Origin: SYOC01 sp035575235
GTDB taxonomy: Bacteria; Desulfobacterota; Binatia; Bin18
Length of the DNA stretch: 22,073 bases
Assembly (NCBI GenBank): GCA_035575235.1
Contig: DATLYA010000297.1
Coordinates: 1 to 22,073 of the forward strand
Reading direction: 5' to 3'
Shown: one piece after another, positions 1 to 7,786 of the stretch
Layout: each line of letters starts with the position of its first letter
Numbering within the stretch: the stretch's first letter is position 1
Made by a program: the position numbers and the translations under genes
Notes under the pieces: model-generated
Told to the model about the DNA's origin: nothing
The model's input: the letters and a program-made list of their open reading frames with translations, nothing else
The model's database searches: none

Positions 1-779
1 GCCGCACGGCGGTCTCCCCGCCGTTGCCACAACTCTTTTAGGGCATTCATTTCGTCAACGAACCCACAACGCCGCCATTGCATGCGGTAGAAAGGCAACT
101 GGGCGAAAAACGCCAGGTTGTACCGGGCGGCGGACCGCGCCTGCTCGAGGTCTTCAGAAAGAAACGTCGGGATACTGACAATACAATCTACTGCAGCAGG
201 ATCCTTTCCTGCGCGTTGCGCAGCGCTTTTCGCTGCTGCAAGCAAGCGCGTCAGATACGACCGTGAAGGGAGAAACGGCATGATGCCGTCGCCGCACTCC
301 CCGCCAACCTCAGCCGTTTCCGTGGTGACGGACGCGACATACACCGGCACTGGATAGGCAGAAGGACGCGGACGGAGGAATGATCCCAGCGATTCCCCCT
401 GCAAAGCTTTTTTTACTGTTTGGACATAGTGACGCATATAGTGGCGCGGCTGATCCATCTTGACGCCAAGGGACTCCAGCAGGGGACGGTGGCTCACGCC
501 AAAGCCAAGCAGCAGGCGGCCGTTCGATAATTCCGCAATCGTCGCCGCAGTCATGGCTGCGAGAAACGGATGACGAAAGTAGATATTAGCAATATTGGTC
601 CCGACTCGAATACGTGAAGTGTGCAAAGCAATCGCCTCGGAACACGCCAGCGCATCGCCTCTCCCTTCATTCACGAGAATTGCGTCAAACCCTTGCTCCT
701 CCGCTAGACGACCGAGTGCAACAAACTCCTTGGGAGGAGCTTCCGTCGCTGTTGATAAGACCACGCCGAGACGTTCCAT
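1..779 (-). CDS. LLM-class flavin-dependent (F420-type) oxidoreductase, C-terminus cut by window edge
   Basis: Reading the minus strand from an ATG at 779 gives at least 259 open codons running off the window start. The N-terminus MERLGVVLSTATEAPPKEFV is followed by a region resembling the luciferase-like TIM barrel: an LAEEQGFDAILVNEG segment, VGTNIANIYFRHPF, and AELSNGRLLLGFGVSHRP. The 'NGRLLLGFGV' stretch is a hallmark of F420- or FMN-dependent LLM oxidoreductases (methylene-H4MPT reductase-like). A Shine-Dalgarno AGGAG lies 5 bases before the ATG. Family members usually have 280-350 residues, so little is missing. The protein should bind F420 or FMN and move hydride to an unknown substrate in the cytoplasm; the substrate cannot be read from sequence. 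A repeat copy at 791-820 lies just upstream. Confident of family, not of cofactor or substrate. Confidence 0.88.
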   Translation of the reverse strand, partial: MERLGVVLSTATEAPPKEFVALGRLAEEQGFDAILVNEGRGDALACSEAIALHTSRIRVGTNIANIYFRHPFLAAMTAATIAELSNGRLLLGFGVSHRPLLESLGVKMDQPRHYMRHYVQTVKKALQGESLGSFLRPRPSAYPVPVYVASVTTETAEVGGECGDGIMPFLPSRSYLTRLLAAAKSAAQRAGKDPAAVDCIVSIPTFLSEDLEQARSAARYNLAFFAQLPFYRMQWRRCGFVDEMNALKELWQRRGDRRA

Positions 780-790
780 ATCTACTCCTC

Positions 791-825
791 GCTTTCAGCT
801 GTCGGCTTTGAGCTTTCAGCAAAAA
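791..825 (-). repeat. GCTGAaAGC-type tandem short repeat, copy A
   Basis: On the minus strand this stretch reads as imperfect repeats of a unit like GCTGAAAGC, preceded by an A/T run (TTTTTGCTGA). It ends about 11 bases before the start codon of the LLM gene. A similar array lies at 18005-18036 in the same position and orientation relative to the EcfT gene, and degenerate relatives lie at 18169-18190 and 20207-20222. It is too short for a CRISPR and has no spacers. It is probably a dispersed intergenic repeat. Confidence 0.55.
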
Positions 826-924
826 TTTGCAGTCTGACGCTATGGCGACACTGAGAGATTGCATCTTGGAGGCATTGTCTTCAGCAATAGCTTGATGACT
901 CAATAAGCCAAGGAACTAATCTGC

Positions 925-1245
925 TCACTGTTTCCCCTCGCCTGTTGCTTGTCCCTCTCCTGTAGGAGCAGCTCCGCTGCCTAGTTGTTCGCCGGGCGTG
1001 ACGCTTTTCTTCTGCAGTTTAATCATCCATGCTTGAGAATTAGACGTATCGAACACCCCAACATCATCCCCTACTACGGTGAATTGGTAGCGTCCGGCTT
1101 GGGGACGTAACGCCAAGTACAACAGAATGGCTAATAAGAAAAACATCTGCCAGGTGAGCAGGCGTAAGAAGCGCTCAATTTTTTTCATTGCATCACCAGA
1201 GCTGGTCATAACCTGGCTCTCTATTCGTGGTTCTTTCTGGGGCAT
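925..1245 (-). CDS. Small single-pass membrane protein, function unknown
   Basis: This is a 106-residue ORF. The start at 1245 is supported by a strong Shine-Dalgarno AGGAGG four bases before the ATG; later in-frame ATGs (residues 13 and 19) lack this. Residues about 30-47 (LLTWQMFFLLAILLYLAL) form one transmembrane helix after a basic segment (KKIERFLR), so the N-terminus is probably cytoplasmic. After it comes a short domain with GRYQF, VFDTSNSQAW and a Gly/Gln-rich tail. The 'RYQ ... V-DT ... W' pattern resembles small membrane proteins that I know only as hypothetical. The neighbour downstream on the same strand is the LLM gene, but 145 bases and a repeat separate them. No function is assigned. 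Confidence 0.65.
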   Translation of the reverse strand: MPQKEPRIESQVMTSSGDAMKKIERFLRLLTWQMFFLLAILLYLALRPQAGRYQFTVVGDDVGVFDTSNSQAWMIKLQKKSVTPGEQLGSGAAPTGEGQATGEGKQ

Positions 1246-1322
1246 GCTTCCTCCTCAGGCGCTTGTGCCTAAAAGATACGCACAACTGATTAACCCTTTA
1301 ATTTCTTTACAAATTCATATCG

Positions 1323-1354
1323 TGATTCACAGACCTATCCACAGCTTATTCACA
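1323..1354 (+). promoter_or_regulatory. Cluster of three DnaA-box-like sites
   Basis: Three sites in the same orientation are TGATTCACA (1323-1331), CTATCCACA (1335-1343) and TTATTCACA (1346-1354). The last matches the DnaA box consensus TTATNCACA exactly; the other two have one mismatch each. Their starts are spaced 12 and 11 bases apart, about one helical turn. Immediately upstream is an AT-rich stretch (about 1285-1322) that could serve as an unwinding element. Flanking genes diverge. No dnaA, dnaN, gyrB, parAB or mnmG gene is visible here, so an origin role is only a hypothesis; DnaA-mediated regulation is another option. Confidence 0.45.
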
Positions 1355-1532
1355 GGAGAATCGTTCGCCTTCTCGTCTGACAGCTAAGGTGGTTATCCCT
1401 TCCACAATCCCAGCACGTACTCGCTAACGATGTGCGATCAGTGCCTATTGCAGCGCCAAACCGCAGGAAAGCGGAGCGGTTCATCCGTAGACATTCCTTA
1501 CGCACCTTCCTCAGGTCCTAATCCAGAGGAAG

Positions 1533-1652
1533 ATGAGCGACAAACCGGAGAGACCGTGTGTGATGAGACGATTCTTCCTCAGCAGCATCATGAAAATCCC
1601 TGACAAATTCCTCAATACGCGCTATCGCTGCGTAGAGGTGAAGCGATTGTAG
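1533..1652 (+). CDS. Possible small ORF (39 codons), doubtful
   Basis: An ATG at 1533 is preceded by AGAGGAAG, which is an acceptable ribosome binding site. The reading frame encodes MSDKPERPCVMRRFF..., ends at a TAG at 1650-1652, and then stays open in the same frame to 1751. The part after the stop is hydrophobic (VSVLFFFAFYGLYEQQ). It may therefore be a 70-residue membrane protein broken by one stop, a remnant of a longer gene, or chance. I do not recognise the family. The hydrophobic tail faintly resembles the C-terminal end of phosphatidylserine synthase-type proteins, but this is too weak to name it. Confidence 0.22.
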   Translation: MSDKPERPCVMRRFFLSSIMKIPDKFLNTRYRCVEVKRL

Positions 1653-1762
1653 GGAATTCCTGCGGTACTGTCACCGGTGAGCGTATTGTTTTTTTTCGCG
1701 TTCTATGGTCTGTATGAACAACAAATGCATGAGCGCAAATTTCTAGCCTAGAGGCCGAAACA

Positions 1763-2542
1763 ATGGCCGCACGCGAACGGTATTCTCAAGATAATGGCCA
1801 GTGGGTCACCATGAAGGCGGAGATCCGCAATTCCATCTGGCAGCTCTTGACTCAGCAGGGAGCCGTTCGCTTTCCCAACGCCTACGGTCGCATTCCTAAT
1901 TTCCTGGGGGCGGAAAAGGCGGCGCGCCTCCTCCGCGACTTGACGGTGTGGCGGCGCGCGCAAGTCATCAAAGTGAATCCAGACGCCCCTCAGTTAGCGA
2001 TCCGCCGAGCTGCGCTTGCGGACGGCAAGGTGCTCTACATGGCCGTGCCGCGCCTGCGCGCGGAAAAATGTTTCCTGGAGATCGATCCACAGCGGCTGGG
2101 CAACCGAGCGTTCCTGGCCGTCAACATCAGGGGCGCGTTGAAGTATGGCCGCCTGGTGTCGCCGCGTGAGATGCGCCACACGGATCTCATCATTTGCGGC
2201 TCTGTGGCTGTGGGACGCGATGGCGCGCGCGTTGGCAAAGGCGGCGGATTTTCCGATCTCGAGTACGGCCTGCTGCGTGAAGAAGGCAAAGTCCGTGAGT
2301 TGACCCCTATCGTCACGACTATCCATCCTCAACAGCTTGTCCCCTACAAGATTCCCATGTTCCCACACGACCTGCCAGTCGATTTCCTCATCACGCCCAA
2401 TGAAGTCATCGCCACGCGTTCGGTGTATCCGCGTCCGCGCGGCATTTATTGGGACCTGCTGCGTGTTGTGAAAATCAACGCCATTCCCATTTTACGCAAG
2501 CGTATGCGCCAAGGTGGGACGGGAACAAGGCAGGGCGGATAA
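1763..2542 (+). CDS. 5-formyltetrahydrofolate cyclo-ligase family protein (MTHFSD-like subgroup)
   Basis: This 259-residue protein belongs to the 5-formyl-THF cyclo-ligase fold, whose classic enzyme uses ATP and Mg to convert 5-formyl-THF to 5,10-methenyl-THF. Visible family marks are the N-terminal KAEIRNSIWQLL segment, the central VYM-type strand (GKVLYMAVPRL), and the Gly-rich ATP-site motif RVGKGGGFSDLEYGLL. Classic bacterial enzymes have GMGGGYYD there; the 'GKGGGFSDLEYG' form is typical of the longer MTHFSD-like group, so catalytic equivalence is not certain. The C-terminus has TPNEVIAT and then a basic tail. Start: AGAGG lies 8 bases before the ATG at 1763; an ATG at 1811 (residue 17) is an alternative that begins closer to the conserved domain. 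It converges on the HAD gene with a 7-base gap. Confidence 0.8.
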   Translation: MAARERYSQDNGQWVTMKAEIRNSIWQLLTQQGAVRFPNAYGRIPNFLGAEKAARLLRDLTVWRRAQVIKVNPDAPQLAIRRAALADGKVLYMAVPRLRAEKCFLEIDPQRLGNRAFLAVNIRGALKYGRLVSPREMRHTDLIICGSVAVGRDGARVGKGGGFSDLEYGLLREEGKVRELTPIVTTIHPQQLVPYKIPMFPHDLPVDFLITPNEVIATRSVYPRPRGIYWDLLRVVKINAIPILRKRMRQGGTGTRQGG

Positions 2543-2549
2543 GACAGCA

Positions 2550-3296
2550 TCACAACAGAACTGCACGCAGCTGTGGAATGGCAAGCACGATGAGGTCCGG
2601 CTCGGGCGCCTGATCAGGCAAAGCAGCATGCTGCGCATTCACCCAGGCTACATCCATGCCGACCGCTTTGGCGCCGATGATGTCATCGTAGGGAGAATCC
2701 CCCACAAACAGCGCCTCCTCTGGGCCCACCCCAAGCGACGACAACGCATCGGTAAAAATTTGCGGATGCGGTTTGCGCCAACCATGCTCAGCAGATACGA
2801 AAATATGATGGAAATGTTCTCCTACTCCACCGGACTGCAAAACGCGCCGCGCCGTCGGGCCATGATCGAAATTTGACACCAGGGCCGTTGCATACCGCAG
2901 GCGCACTTGCGCCAAAAAGTCGGCGTGCTCGATAGGCACCGCAGTCGCACTCGCTAAAATGGCCATATGAGCGAGAGATAATTCTTCAGCCAGGCGCAAG
3001 GTCTCGGCGGAGGGCGTGAAGCCTGCGCGCAGCAACGTTTGCTCAAACCGATAGAGAGACGAAAATTCTCGCATGCTGCGCGCGCGCTCCTCCGCCAACT
3101 CTTTACTCACCTCTGAGAGTGCAGTAAAAAAGCGCTCAAACGACGCCGCTGGAGCTTTCTGCTCATAGATATGGCGCAACTGTCCCATCGTTGAACGGGA
3201 TTGCTGGCCGTCCCAGTCAAACACCGGCAATTTGGTAGGATCAAAGAGTGCAACCGTACCAAATAAATCGAACAGAACAGCTCGATATCTTTTCAT
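2550..3296 (-). CDS. HAD-superfamily hydrolase (phosphatase or haloacid dehalogenase-like)
   Basis: This is 248 residues with all four HAD motifs in order. Motif I is FDLFGT (nucleophile Asp10); motif II is Ser141 in LVSNFDHG; motif III is Lys175 in WRKPHPQIF; motif IV is GDSPYDDIIGA (Asp200 and Asp204/205). The position two after the nucleophile is Phe instead of Asp, as in the DxFGT/DxYGT group that includes 2-haloacid dehalogenases and some phosphatases, so the general acid typical of phosphatases is absent. The helical cap (about residues 25-125) is of the C1 type. It is the second gene after the DUF2203 gene, 24 bases downstream, so the two are probably cotranscribed. The substrate is unknown. 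Confidence 0.85.
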   Translation of the reverse strand: MKRYRAVLFDLFGTVALFDPTKLPVFDWDGQQSRSTMGQLRHIYEQKAPAASFERFFTALSEVSKELAEERARSMREFSSLYRFEQTLLRAGFTPSAETLRLAEELSLAHMAILASATAVPIEHADFLAQVRLRYATALVSNFDHGPTARRVLQSGGVGEHFHHIFVSAEHGWRKPHPQIFTDALSSLGVGPEEALFVGDSPYDDIIGAKAVGMDVAWVNAQHAALPDQAPEPDLIVLAIPQLRAVLL

Positions 3297-3320
3297 GACG
3301 TGGTATAATCAGGCAGCTAT

Positions 3321-3746
3321 TTAGTGATGAGGCGTACGAGGTTGAGAGGAGGGTTTGAGCCTGCGACGTCCAGCGAATCCTTCGTCACGGCGATGATAGT
3401 AAGCGATCTCTTTTTCGCCATATTGCCAGCAAAGCTCGACAATTTCATCACCAAGACGCGCGGGGAAATCAACAAGTCCAAGATCTAACCCTTTACAGAC
3501 GCCGCCCAATTCTTCGATTGCTTGGACAGCCCGCGCCAATTCCGCGCACAAGGGACGGAGTGTGGGTTTTTCACGCAACAGTTGCGCAATCGTCACATCG
3601 TGCGCACATTGGTCAAAACTATGACCGAGGTGTTCTCGCTCTTGCTGAATATGCAAACGGAGGCGCTGTATTTTTTCCATGATCAGTTCGATTCGTGGGA
3701 TAAGAGCATTAACCTCAGCAAGAGAGAAGAGCTTCTCGTTACTCAT
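3321..3746 (-). CDS. DUF2203 domain protein
   Basis: This is a small acidic-basic protein of about 141 residues. It begins MSNEKLFSLAEVNALIPRIE, which matches the start of the DUF2203 family ('F-L-EAN-LIP'). A long helical middle (residues about 15-50, likely coiled coil) follows, then the conserved end GVCKGLDLGLVDFPARLGDEIVELCW and an EI-YYHRRDEGFAGR segment. That 'GLVDFPA ... LCW ... WH-EGFAGR' pattern is diagnostic for the family, whose function is not established. The frame is open upstream to 3809, but homology points to the ATG at 3746. It is divergent from lon and lies upstream of the HAD gene. Confidence 0.85.
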   Translation of the reverse strand: MSNEKLFSLAEVNALIPRIELIMEKIQRLRLHIQQEREHLGHSFDQCAHDVTIAQLLREKPTLRPLCAELARAVQAIEELGGVCKGLDLGLVDFPARLGDEIVELCWQYGEKEIAYYHRRDEGFAGRRRLKPSSQPRTPHH

Positions 3747-3875
3747 AGGCGGCGCTTCCCAAGGGCGTAATTGACGGTTGTAGCTAGTCTTTACCCCTTG
3801 AGCAAGCACAGGGCATGTATTAATCTTTTTTCAGGGCTGAAATTTTTGCTCTGAGTTGCATTGGAGGAAACCTCA

Positions 3876-6329
3876 ATGGCAGATTTTCCAATCCGCGCCA
3901 GTGGGGAGGAAGAAGGCCAGGAACATCGGCCTGTTGGATTTGATGAAGATCCGGCGAGCGTAACGGTGCCGTCCGAGTTACCGATCTTACCTCTACGTGG
4001 AGTTGTGATTTTCCCGTCTGCGATCGTCCCCTTGCTTATCTCGCGCGGCTCTTCTCTGAAACTCGTTGATGATTGTCTAAAAGGTGACCGCATTTTAGGG
4101 TTGGCAGCGCAAAAGAACGCCGAGGATGAGAATCCCGAACCTGGAGCGCTCTTCTCACGCGGCAGCGCGGGGCGGATTCTTAAAATGTTAAAGTATCCCG
4201 ATGGGAGCATGCGCATTCTCATCCAGGGCATTCAACGCATTGAGATTAAAGAGTATCTGCAGTACGAGCCTTATCTCCGCGCCCGCGTCGCGCTGTTGTC
4301 CGATCATGTACAGACGTCAAGGGATCTGAGCGCGCTGCAAGCTCACATGGTGAGTCAGTTCTCAAAGTTTGTCTCTATGGTGCCGTACTTGCCAGATGAG
4401 CTGCAGGGTGTGGTGATGAATATTAAAGATCCCGCCCGTGTGGCGGACCTGGTCGCCTCGCAGCTCAATATCTCAAGCGACGAGAAACAAGACCTTTTAA
4501 ACACGCTCGATGTCCGCGCGCGCCTGGAGAAACTCTCGACGATTCTGAATCGAGAAATCGAGCTGGTTGAACTAGGACACAAGATTCAATCACAGGTCCA
4601 GAGCGAACTGAATAAGAACCAGAAAGAATTCTACCTGCGCCAGCAAATGCGGGCGATTCAGAAGGAACTGGGCGAGGGCGACACCCGTTCGAACGAAATT
4701 GAGGAGCTGAAAAAGAAAATTGAAGAAGCCAGGATGCCGGAGGAAGCCCGCAAAGCCGCTGACAATGAGTTAGAGCGGCTGCGCATCATCCCACCTGAAT
4801 CAGCCGAACACTCCATGGTGCGGACTTACCTTGAGTGGCTTGTGAATCTTCCCTGGGCGATTTCGACCGAAGACAACCTTGATATTCCCCACGCGCGGCA
4901 AGTATTAGACGAAGATCACTATGATCTTGAGAAAATTAAAGATCGGATTCTTGAATACCTTGCCGTGCGGAAGTTGCGCCAAGATCCCAAAGGACCAATT
5001 TTGTGCTTCGTCGGTCCTCCCGGCGTAGGGAAAACCTCCCTTGGCCGCTCGATCGCACGCGCCATGGGGCGAAAGTTTGTGCGCATCTCGTTAGGCGGCG
5101 TGCGCGACGAAGCGGAAATCCGCGGACATCGACGCACGTATATCGGCTCCCTGCCGGGACGGATCATTCAGTCGCTGCGCACGGCGGGCTCCAACAACCC
5201 GCTCTTCATGCTTGACGAAATCGACAAACTTGGCATGGATTTTCGCGGCGATCCAGCGTCTGCCTTATTAGAAGTGTTGGATCCGGAACAAAATTTTACG
5301 TTCCAAGACCACTATCTCGATGTGCCCTTTGATTTGTCGAAAGTGATGTTTATCACGACGGCCAATTACTTAGAACCGGTGCCGCCCGCGCTGAAGGACC
5401 GCATGGAGGTCATCGAGTTGGCGGGCTACACGGAAGAGGAGAAACTCGAAATCGCCAAACGCCACCTCATTCCTAAACAAATCAGGGAGAATGGCCTGAC
5501 GGCGGAACAGATTGCGTTTGACGATGAAGCAATCCTGTTGGTGGCGCGAAGCTATACGCATGAGGCGGGCGTCCGCAATCTCGAACGTGAGTTAGGACGC
5601 ATTTGCCGGAAAGTAGCGCGCGCCATCACCGAAGGGCATACCGGCGTGACGCAGATCACATCACGGAAAGTAGAGGAACTCCTGGGACCGGAAAAATACT
5701 TCTCGGAAGTCGCAGAACGGACTATGGAGCCGGGAGTCGCTATTGGTCTGGCGTGGACGCCTAATGGCGGTGATATTTTGTTCATCGAAGCCACACGTAT
5801 GGCCGGCAAAAAGGGGCTCACGCTGACTGGTCATCTTGGCGACGTCATGAAGGAATCGGCGCAGGCGGCGTTGTCTTACGTCCGCTCGCGCGCAGATCGG
5901 CTCGGCATCCCGGCTGACTTCTTTGAGAATTGCGATCTCCACATTCATGTGCCGGCGGGCGCCACGCCGAAGGATGGACCCTCGGCCGGCATCACCATGG
6001 CGACCGCCCTGGCTTCATTGCTCAGCGGTCGTCCGGTCCGCTCCCATCTGGCCATGACCGGGGAAATCACCTTGCGCGGCCGTGTCATGCCGATCGGCGG
6101 CGTGAAGGAGAAAGTGCTCGCGGCGCGCCGCGCCGGCGTGACCACGGTTATTCTGCCGCGCCGCAATGAAAAAGACCTGGAAGACGTGCCGGAGAATGTC
6201 CGCAAGGAACTACAGTTCCATTTCGTTGACACGATGGATGAAGTGCTTGATATCGCCCTTGAACCAACCGCGGTTCCTGTCGGCGCGACAGTAGTGTCGA
6301 GCTTCCGCGAAGCCACGCCGCCGTCGTAA
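3876..6329 (+). CDS. lon: ATP-dependent Lon protease
   Basis: This is an 817-residue AAA+ serine protease of the LonA type, degrading misfolded and regulatory proteins in the cytoplasm. Domains in order: the N-terminal substrate-binding LON domain (about 35-230, starting LPILPLRGVVIFPSAIVPL); a coiled-coil region rich in EELKKKIEEA; and the AAA+ module with Walker A GPPGVGKTS (about 380-388), Walker B LFMLDEIDK, and the sensor region VMFITTANYLEPVP. The C-terminal protease domain carries Ser703 in PKDGPSAG and Lys746 in GGVKEKVLAA, the Ser-Lys dyad. The start was moved to the ATG at 3876, because GGAGGAAA (3863-3870) is its Shine-Dalgarno; an upstream in-frame TTG at 3861 overlaps that site. 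A strong terminator follows at 6361. Full length for the family, no defects. Confidence 0.97.
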   Translation: MADFPIRASGEEEGQEHRPVGFDEDPASVTVPSELPILPLRGVVIFPSAIVPLLISRGSSLKLVDDCLKGDRILGLAAQKNAEDENPEPGALFSRGSAGRILKMLKYPDGSMRILIQGIQRIEIKEYLQYEPYLRARVALLSDHVQTSRDLSALQAHMVSQFSKFVSMVPYLPDELQGVVMNIKDPARVADLVASQLNISSDEKQDLLNTLDVRARLEKLSTILNREIELVELGHKIQSQVQSELNKNQKEFYLRQQMRAIQKELGEGDTRSNEIEELKKKIEEARMPEEARKAADNELERLRIIPPESAEHSMVRTYLEWLVNLPWAISTEDNLDIPHARQVLDEDHYDLEKIKDRILEYLAVRKLRQDPKGPILCFVGPPGVGKTSLGRSIARAMGRKFVRISLGGVRDEAEIRGHRRTYIGSLPGRIIQSLRTAGSNNPLFMLDEIDKLGMDFRGDPASALLEVLDPEQNFTFQDHYLDVPFDLSKVMFITTANYLEPVPPALKDRMEVIELAGYTEEEKLEIAKRHLIPKQIRENGLTAEQIAFDDEAILLVARSYTHEAGVRNLERELGRICRKVARAITEGHTGVTQITSRKVEELLGPEKYFSEVAERTMEPGVAIGLAWTPNGGDILFIEATRMAGKKGLTLTGHLGDVMKESAQAALSYVRSRADRLGIPADFFENCDLHIHVPAGATPKDGPSAGITMATALASLLSGRPVRSHLAMTGEITLRGRVMPIGGVKEKVLAARRAGVTTVILPRRNEKDLEDVPENVRKELQFHFVDTMDEVLDIALEPTAVPVGATVVSSFREATPPS

Positions 6330-6360
6330 TGGAGGCGCATAGGCGCACAACCATAGACCC

Positions 6361-6407
6361 AAGGGACAAGGCCTGTTGATGAAAAATAAACGCCTTGTCC
6401 CTTTTTT
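6361..6407 (+). terminator. Rho-independent terminator after lon
   Basis: AAGGGACAAGGC (6361-6372) pairs perfectly with GCCTTGTCCCTT (6392-6403) over 12 base pairs, and the T run 6402-6407 follows. The 19-base AT-rich loop is longer than usual. It lies 31 bases after the lon stop and only about 40 bases before the pgk start. Confidence 0.85.
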
Positions 6408-6447
6408 ATTCTCTGCTCTTCACTATCTTATCGAGGGAAGGAAGATC

Positions 6448-7641
6448 ATGGCGCTCACACCGATTGATCAGCTCTCACTGACTGGGAAACGTGTGTTCAT
6501 TCGCGTTGACTTCAATGTGCCGCTGGATGCGACCGGGCGCGTAACCGATGACACCCGGATTCGTGAAGCGCTGCCGACGATTCGTTACGCCCTTGATCAC
6601 GGCGCCAAAGTGCTCGTGGCTTCTCATCTAGGCCGTCCGAAAGGAAAAGCGGATCCGGCATTCAGCTTGAAGCCGGCAGCGGATCGGTTGCGCGCGTTGC
6701 TCGGGAACGTAGAGGTTGTTCTTGCCGCTGATTGCGTCGGCCCAGCTGTCCAAGGCCAAAGCAACCAACTGCCGACCGGCGCTGTGCTCGTTCTGGAGAA
6801 CCTTCGCTTCCATGCCGAAGAAGAAAAGAACGACCCCGATTTCGCTCAGGCGCTGGCGACGCTGGCCGATGTCTACATTAACGACGCCTTCGGCTCCTCC
6901 CATCGCGCTCACGCCTCGGTGGTAGGCATCGTCCCGTATGTCGCCACCGTCGGCGTTGGATTTTTGATGCGGAAAGAGATTGATGCGCTGTCACGATTGT
7001 TAACCCGCTCTGAGCCGCCGTTTGTGGCGATTTTAGGCGGCGCCAAAGTGTCTGACAAGATTGGCCTCATTCGCAGCTTATTGACGCGGGCAAATACGAT
7101 CATTATCGGCGGGGCGATGGCGTATACGCTGCAACAGGCTCAGGGCATCGCGACAGGGAAGTCGTTGGTTGAATCGGATCGGCTAGCGGAAGCGAAAGCC
7201 ATACTGGAAGAAGCAGTGCAGCGGGGAGTGCGTCTCACGCTGCCGCACGATCACATTGTCGTTGCGGAGCTCAAAGCTGGAGCTCCATCTACCGCCACGA
7301 GCGGACGCGAAATTCCTGCCGATCGGCTCGGCGTGGACATCGGTCCGCGCACGATTCAAACTTTCCGTGACGCCCTGCGTGGCGCGAAGATGATTTTTTG
7401 GAACGGCCCCATGGGAGTGTTCGAGATTGCGCCGTTTGACCAAGGCACGCGCGCCGTGGCGGAGGCGGTCGCCGCCACGCCGAGTTTCAGCGTTGCCGGC
7501 GGAGGAGATACAGTCGCCGCGCTCACACAGGCCGGGCTGGCGGACAAGATCAGTCATATCTCCACGGGAGGCGGCGCATCGCTTGAATTTCTTGAATCCG
7601 GCGATTTGCCGGGCCTGGCGGCGCTGCGAGCCCATACTTGA
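6448..7641 (+). CDS. pgk: Phosphoglycerate kinase
   Basis: This is a 397-residue enzyme of glycolysis and the Calvin cycle, interconverting 1,3-bisphosphoglycerate plus ADP with 3-phosphoglycerate plus ATP. Signature motifs are all present: RVDFNVPL (about 19-26), SHLGRPKG (59-66), the hinge and nucleotide site with GGAKVSDKIG, FWNGPMGVFE, and the C-terminal GGGDTVAAL and STGGGASLEFLE. Start: the ATG at 6448 has GGGAAGGAAG just upstream and gives the usual family length; a frame open from 6376 runs through the lon terminator and is not credible. The gene stands alone here without gap or tpiA. A promoter could only be very short if the terminator upstream is efficient. Confidence 0.97.
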   Translation: MALTPIDQLSLTGKRVFIRVDFNVPLDATGRVTDDTRIREALPTIRYALDHGAKVLVASHLGRPKGKADPAFSLKPAADRLRALLGNVEVVLAADCVGPAVQGQSNQLPTGAVLVLENLRFHAEEEKNDPDFAQALATLADVYINDAFGSSHRAHASVVGIVPYVATVGVGFLMRKEIDALSRLLTRSEPPFVAILGGAKVSDKIGLIRSLLTRANTIIIGGAMAYTLQQAQGIATGKSLVESDRLAEAKAILEEAVQRGVRLTLPHDHIVVAELKAGAPSTATSGREIPADRLGVDIGPRTIQTFRDALRGAKMIFWNGPMGVFEIAPFDQGTRAVAEAVAATPSFSVAGGGDTVAALTQAGLADKISHISTGGGASLEFLESGDLPGLAALRAHT

Positions 7642-7786
7642 CGCACGCGAAAACGTTCTTCACCCCCTTTGACCTCATTCACAGTGAGCCCCTCTTTCCC
7701 CGTACGGGCTTTTCTGCTAACGATGTCGCGCTATGGTTGCATAGAGCGGATTGTCAGGAAGGATAGCATGGTCAGGAGGAGAGAAG

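Larger units (their letters stand above)
1246..1762. other. Gene-poor divergent intergenic region
   Basis: About 500 bases separate a minus-strand gene from a plus-strand gene. The part at 1285-1325 is clearly AT-rich and is followed by three DnaA-box-like sequences (1323-1354). From 1400 to 1660 there are several short inverted repeats, for example CTTCCTC at 1506-1512 with GAGGAAG at 1526-1532, and AACCGC/GCGGTT around 1460-1480. A possible small ORF lies at 1533-1652. A T8 run near 1690 follows the perfect palindrome TCACCGGTGA (1671-1680) but has no proper terminator stem. No tRNA, RNase P, tmRNA or 6S RNA was recognised. Confidence 0.6.

Noticed and set aside
78..837. Several plus-strand reading frames of 60-80 codons
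   Set aside because: They lie opposite the LLM oxidoreductase gene, whose minus-strand protein has clear family motifs.
1671..1698. Palindrome TCACCGGTGA followed by a T8 run as a terminator
   Set aside because: The palindrome leaves no loop, and it is separated from the T run by AGCGTATTG-like sequence; no valid stem-loop reaches the T run.
1381..1700. A 6S RNA or other known structured RNA beside the cyclo-ligase gene
   Set aside because: Gene order in other bacteria suggested it, but no conserved RNA sequence or long closing stem could be seen; only short local hairpins.
3798..3826. TTGAGC and TAATCT as a promoter, or a heat-shock promoter, for lon
   Set aside because: Spacing is 17 but the -10 box matches only half of the consensus, and the sigma32 pattern CTTGAA/CCCCAT has the wrong spacing.
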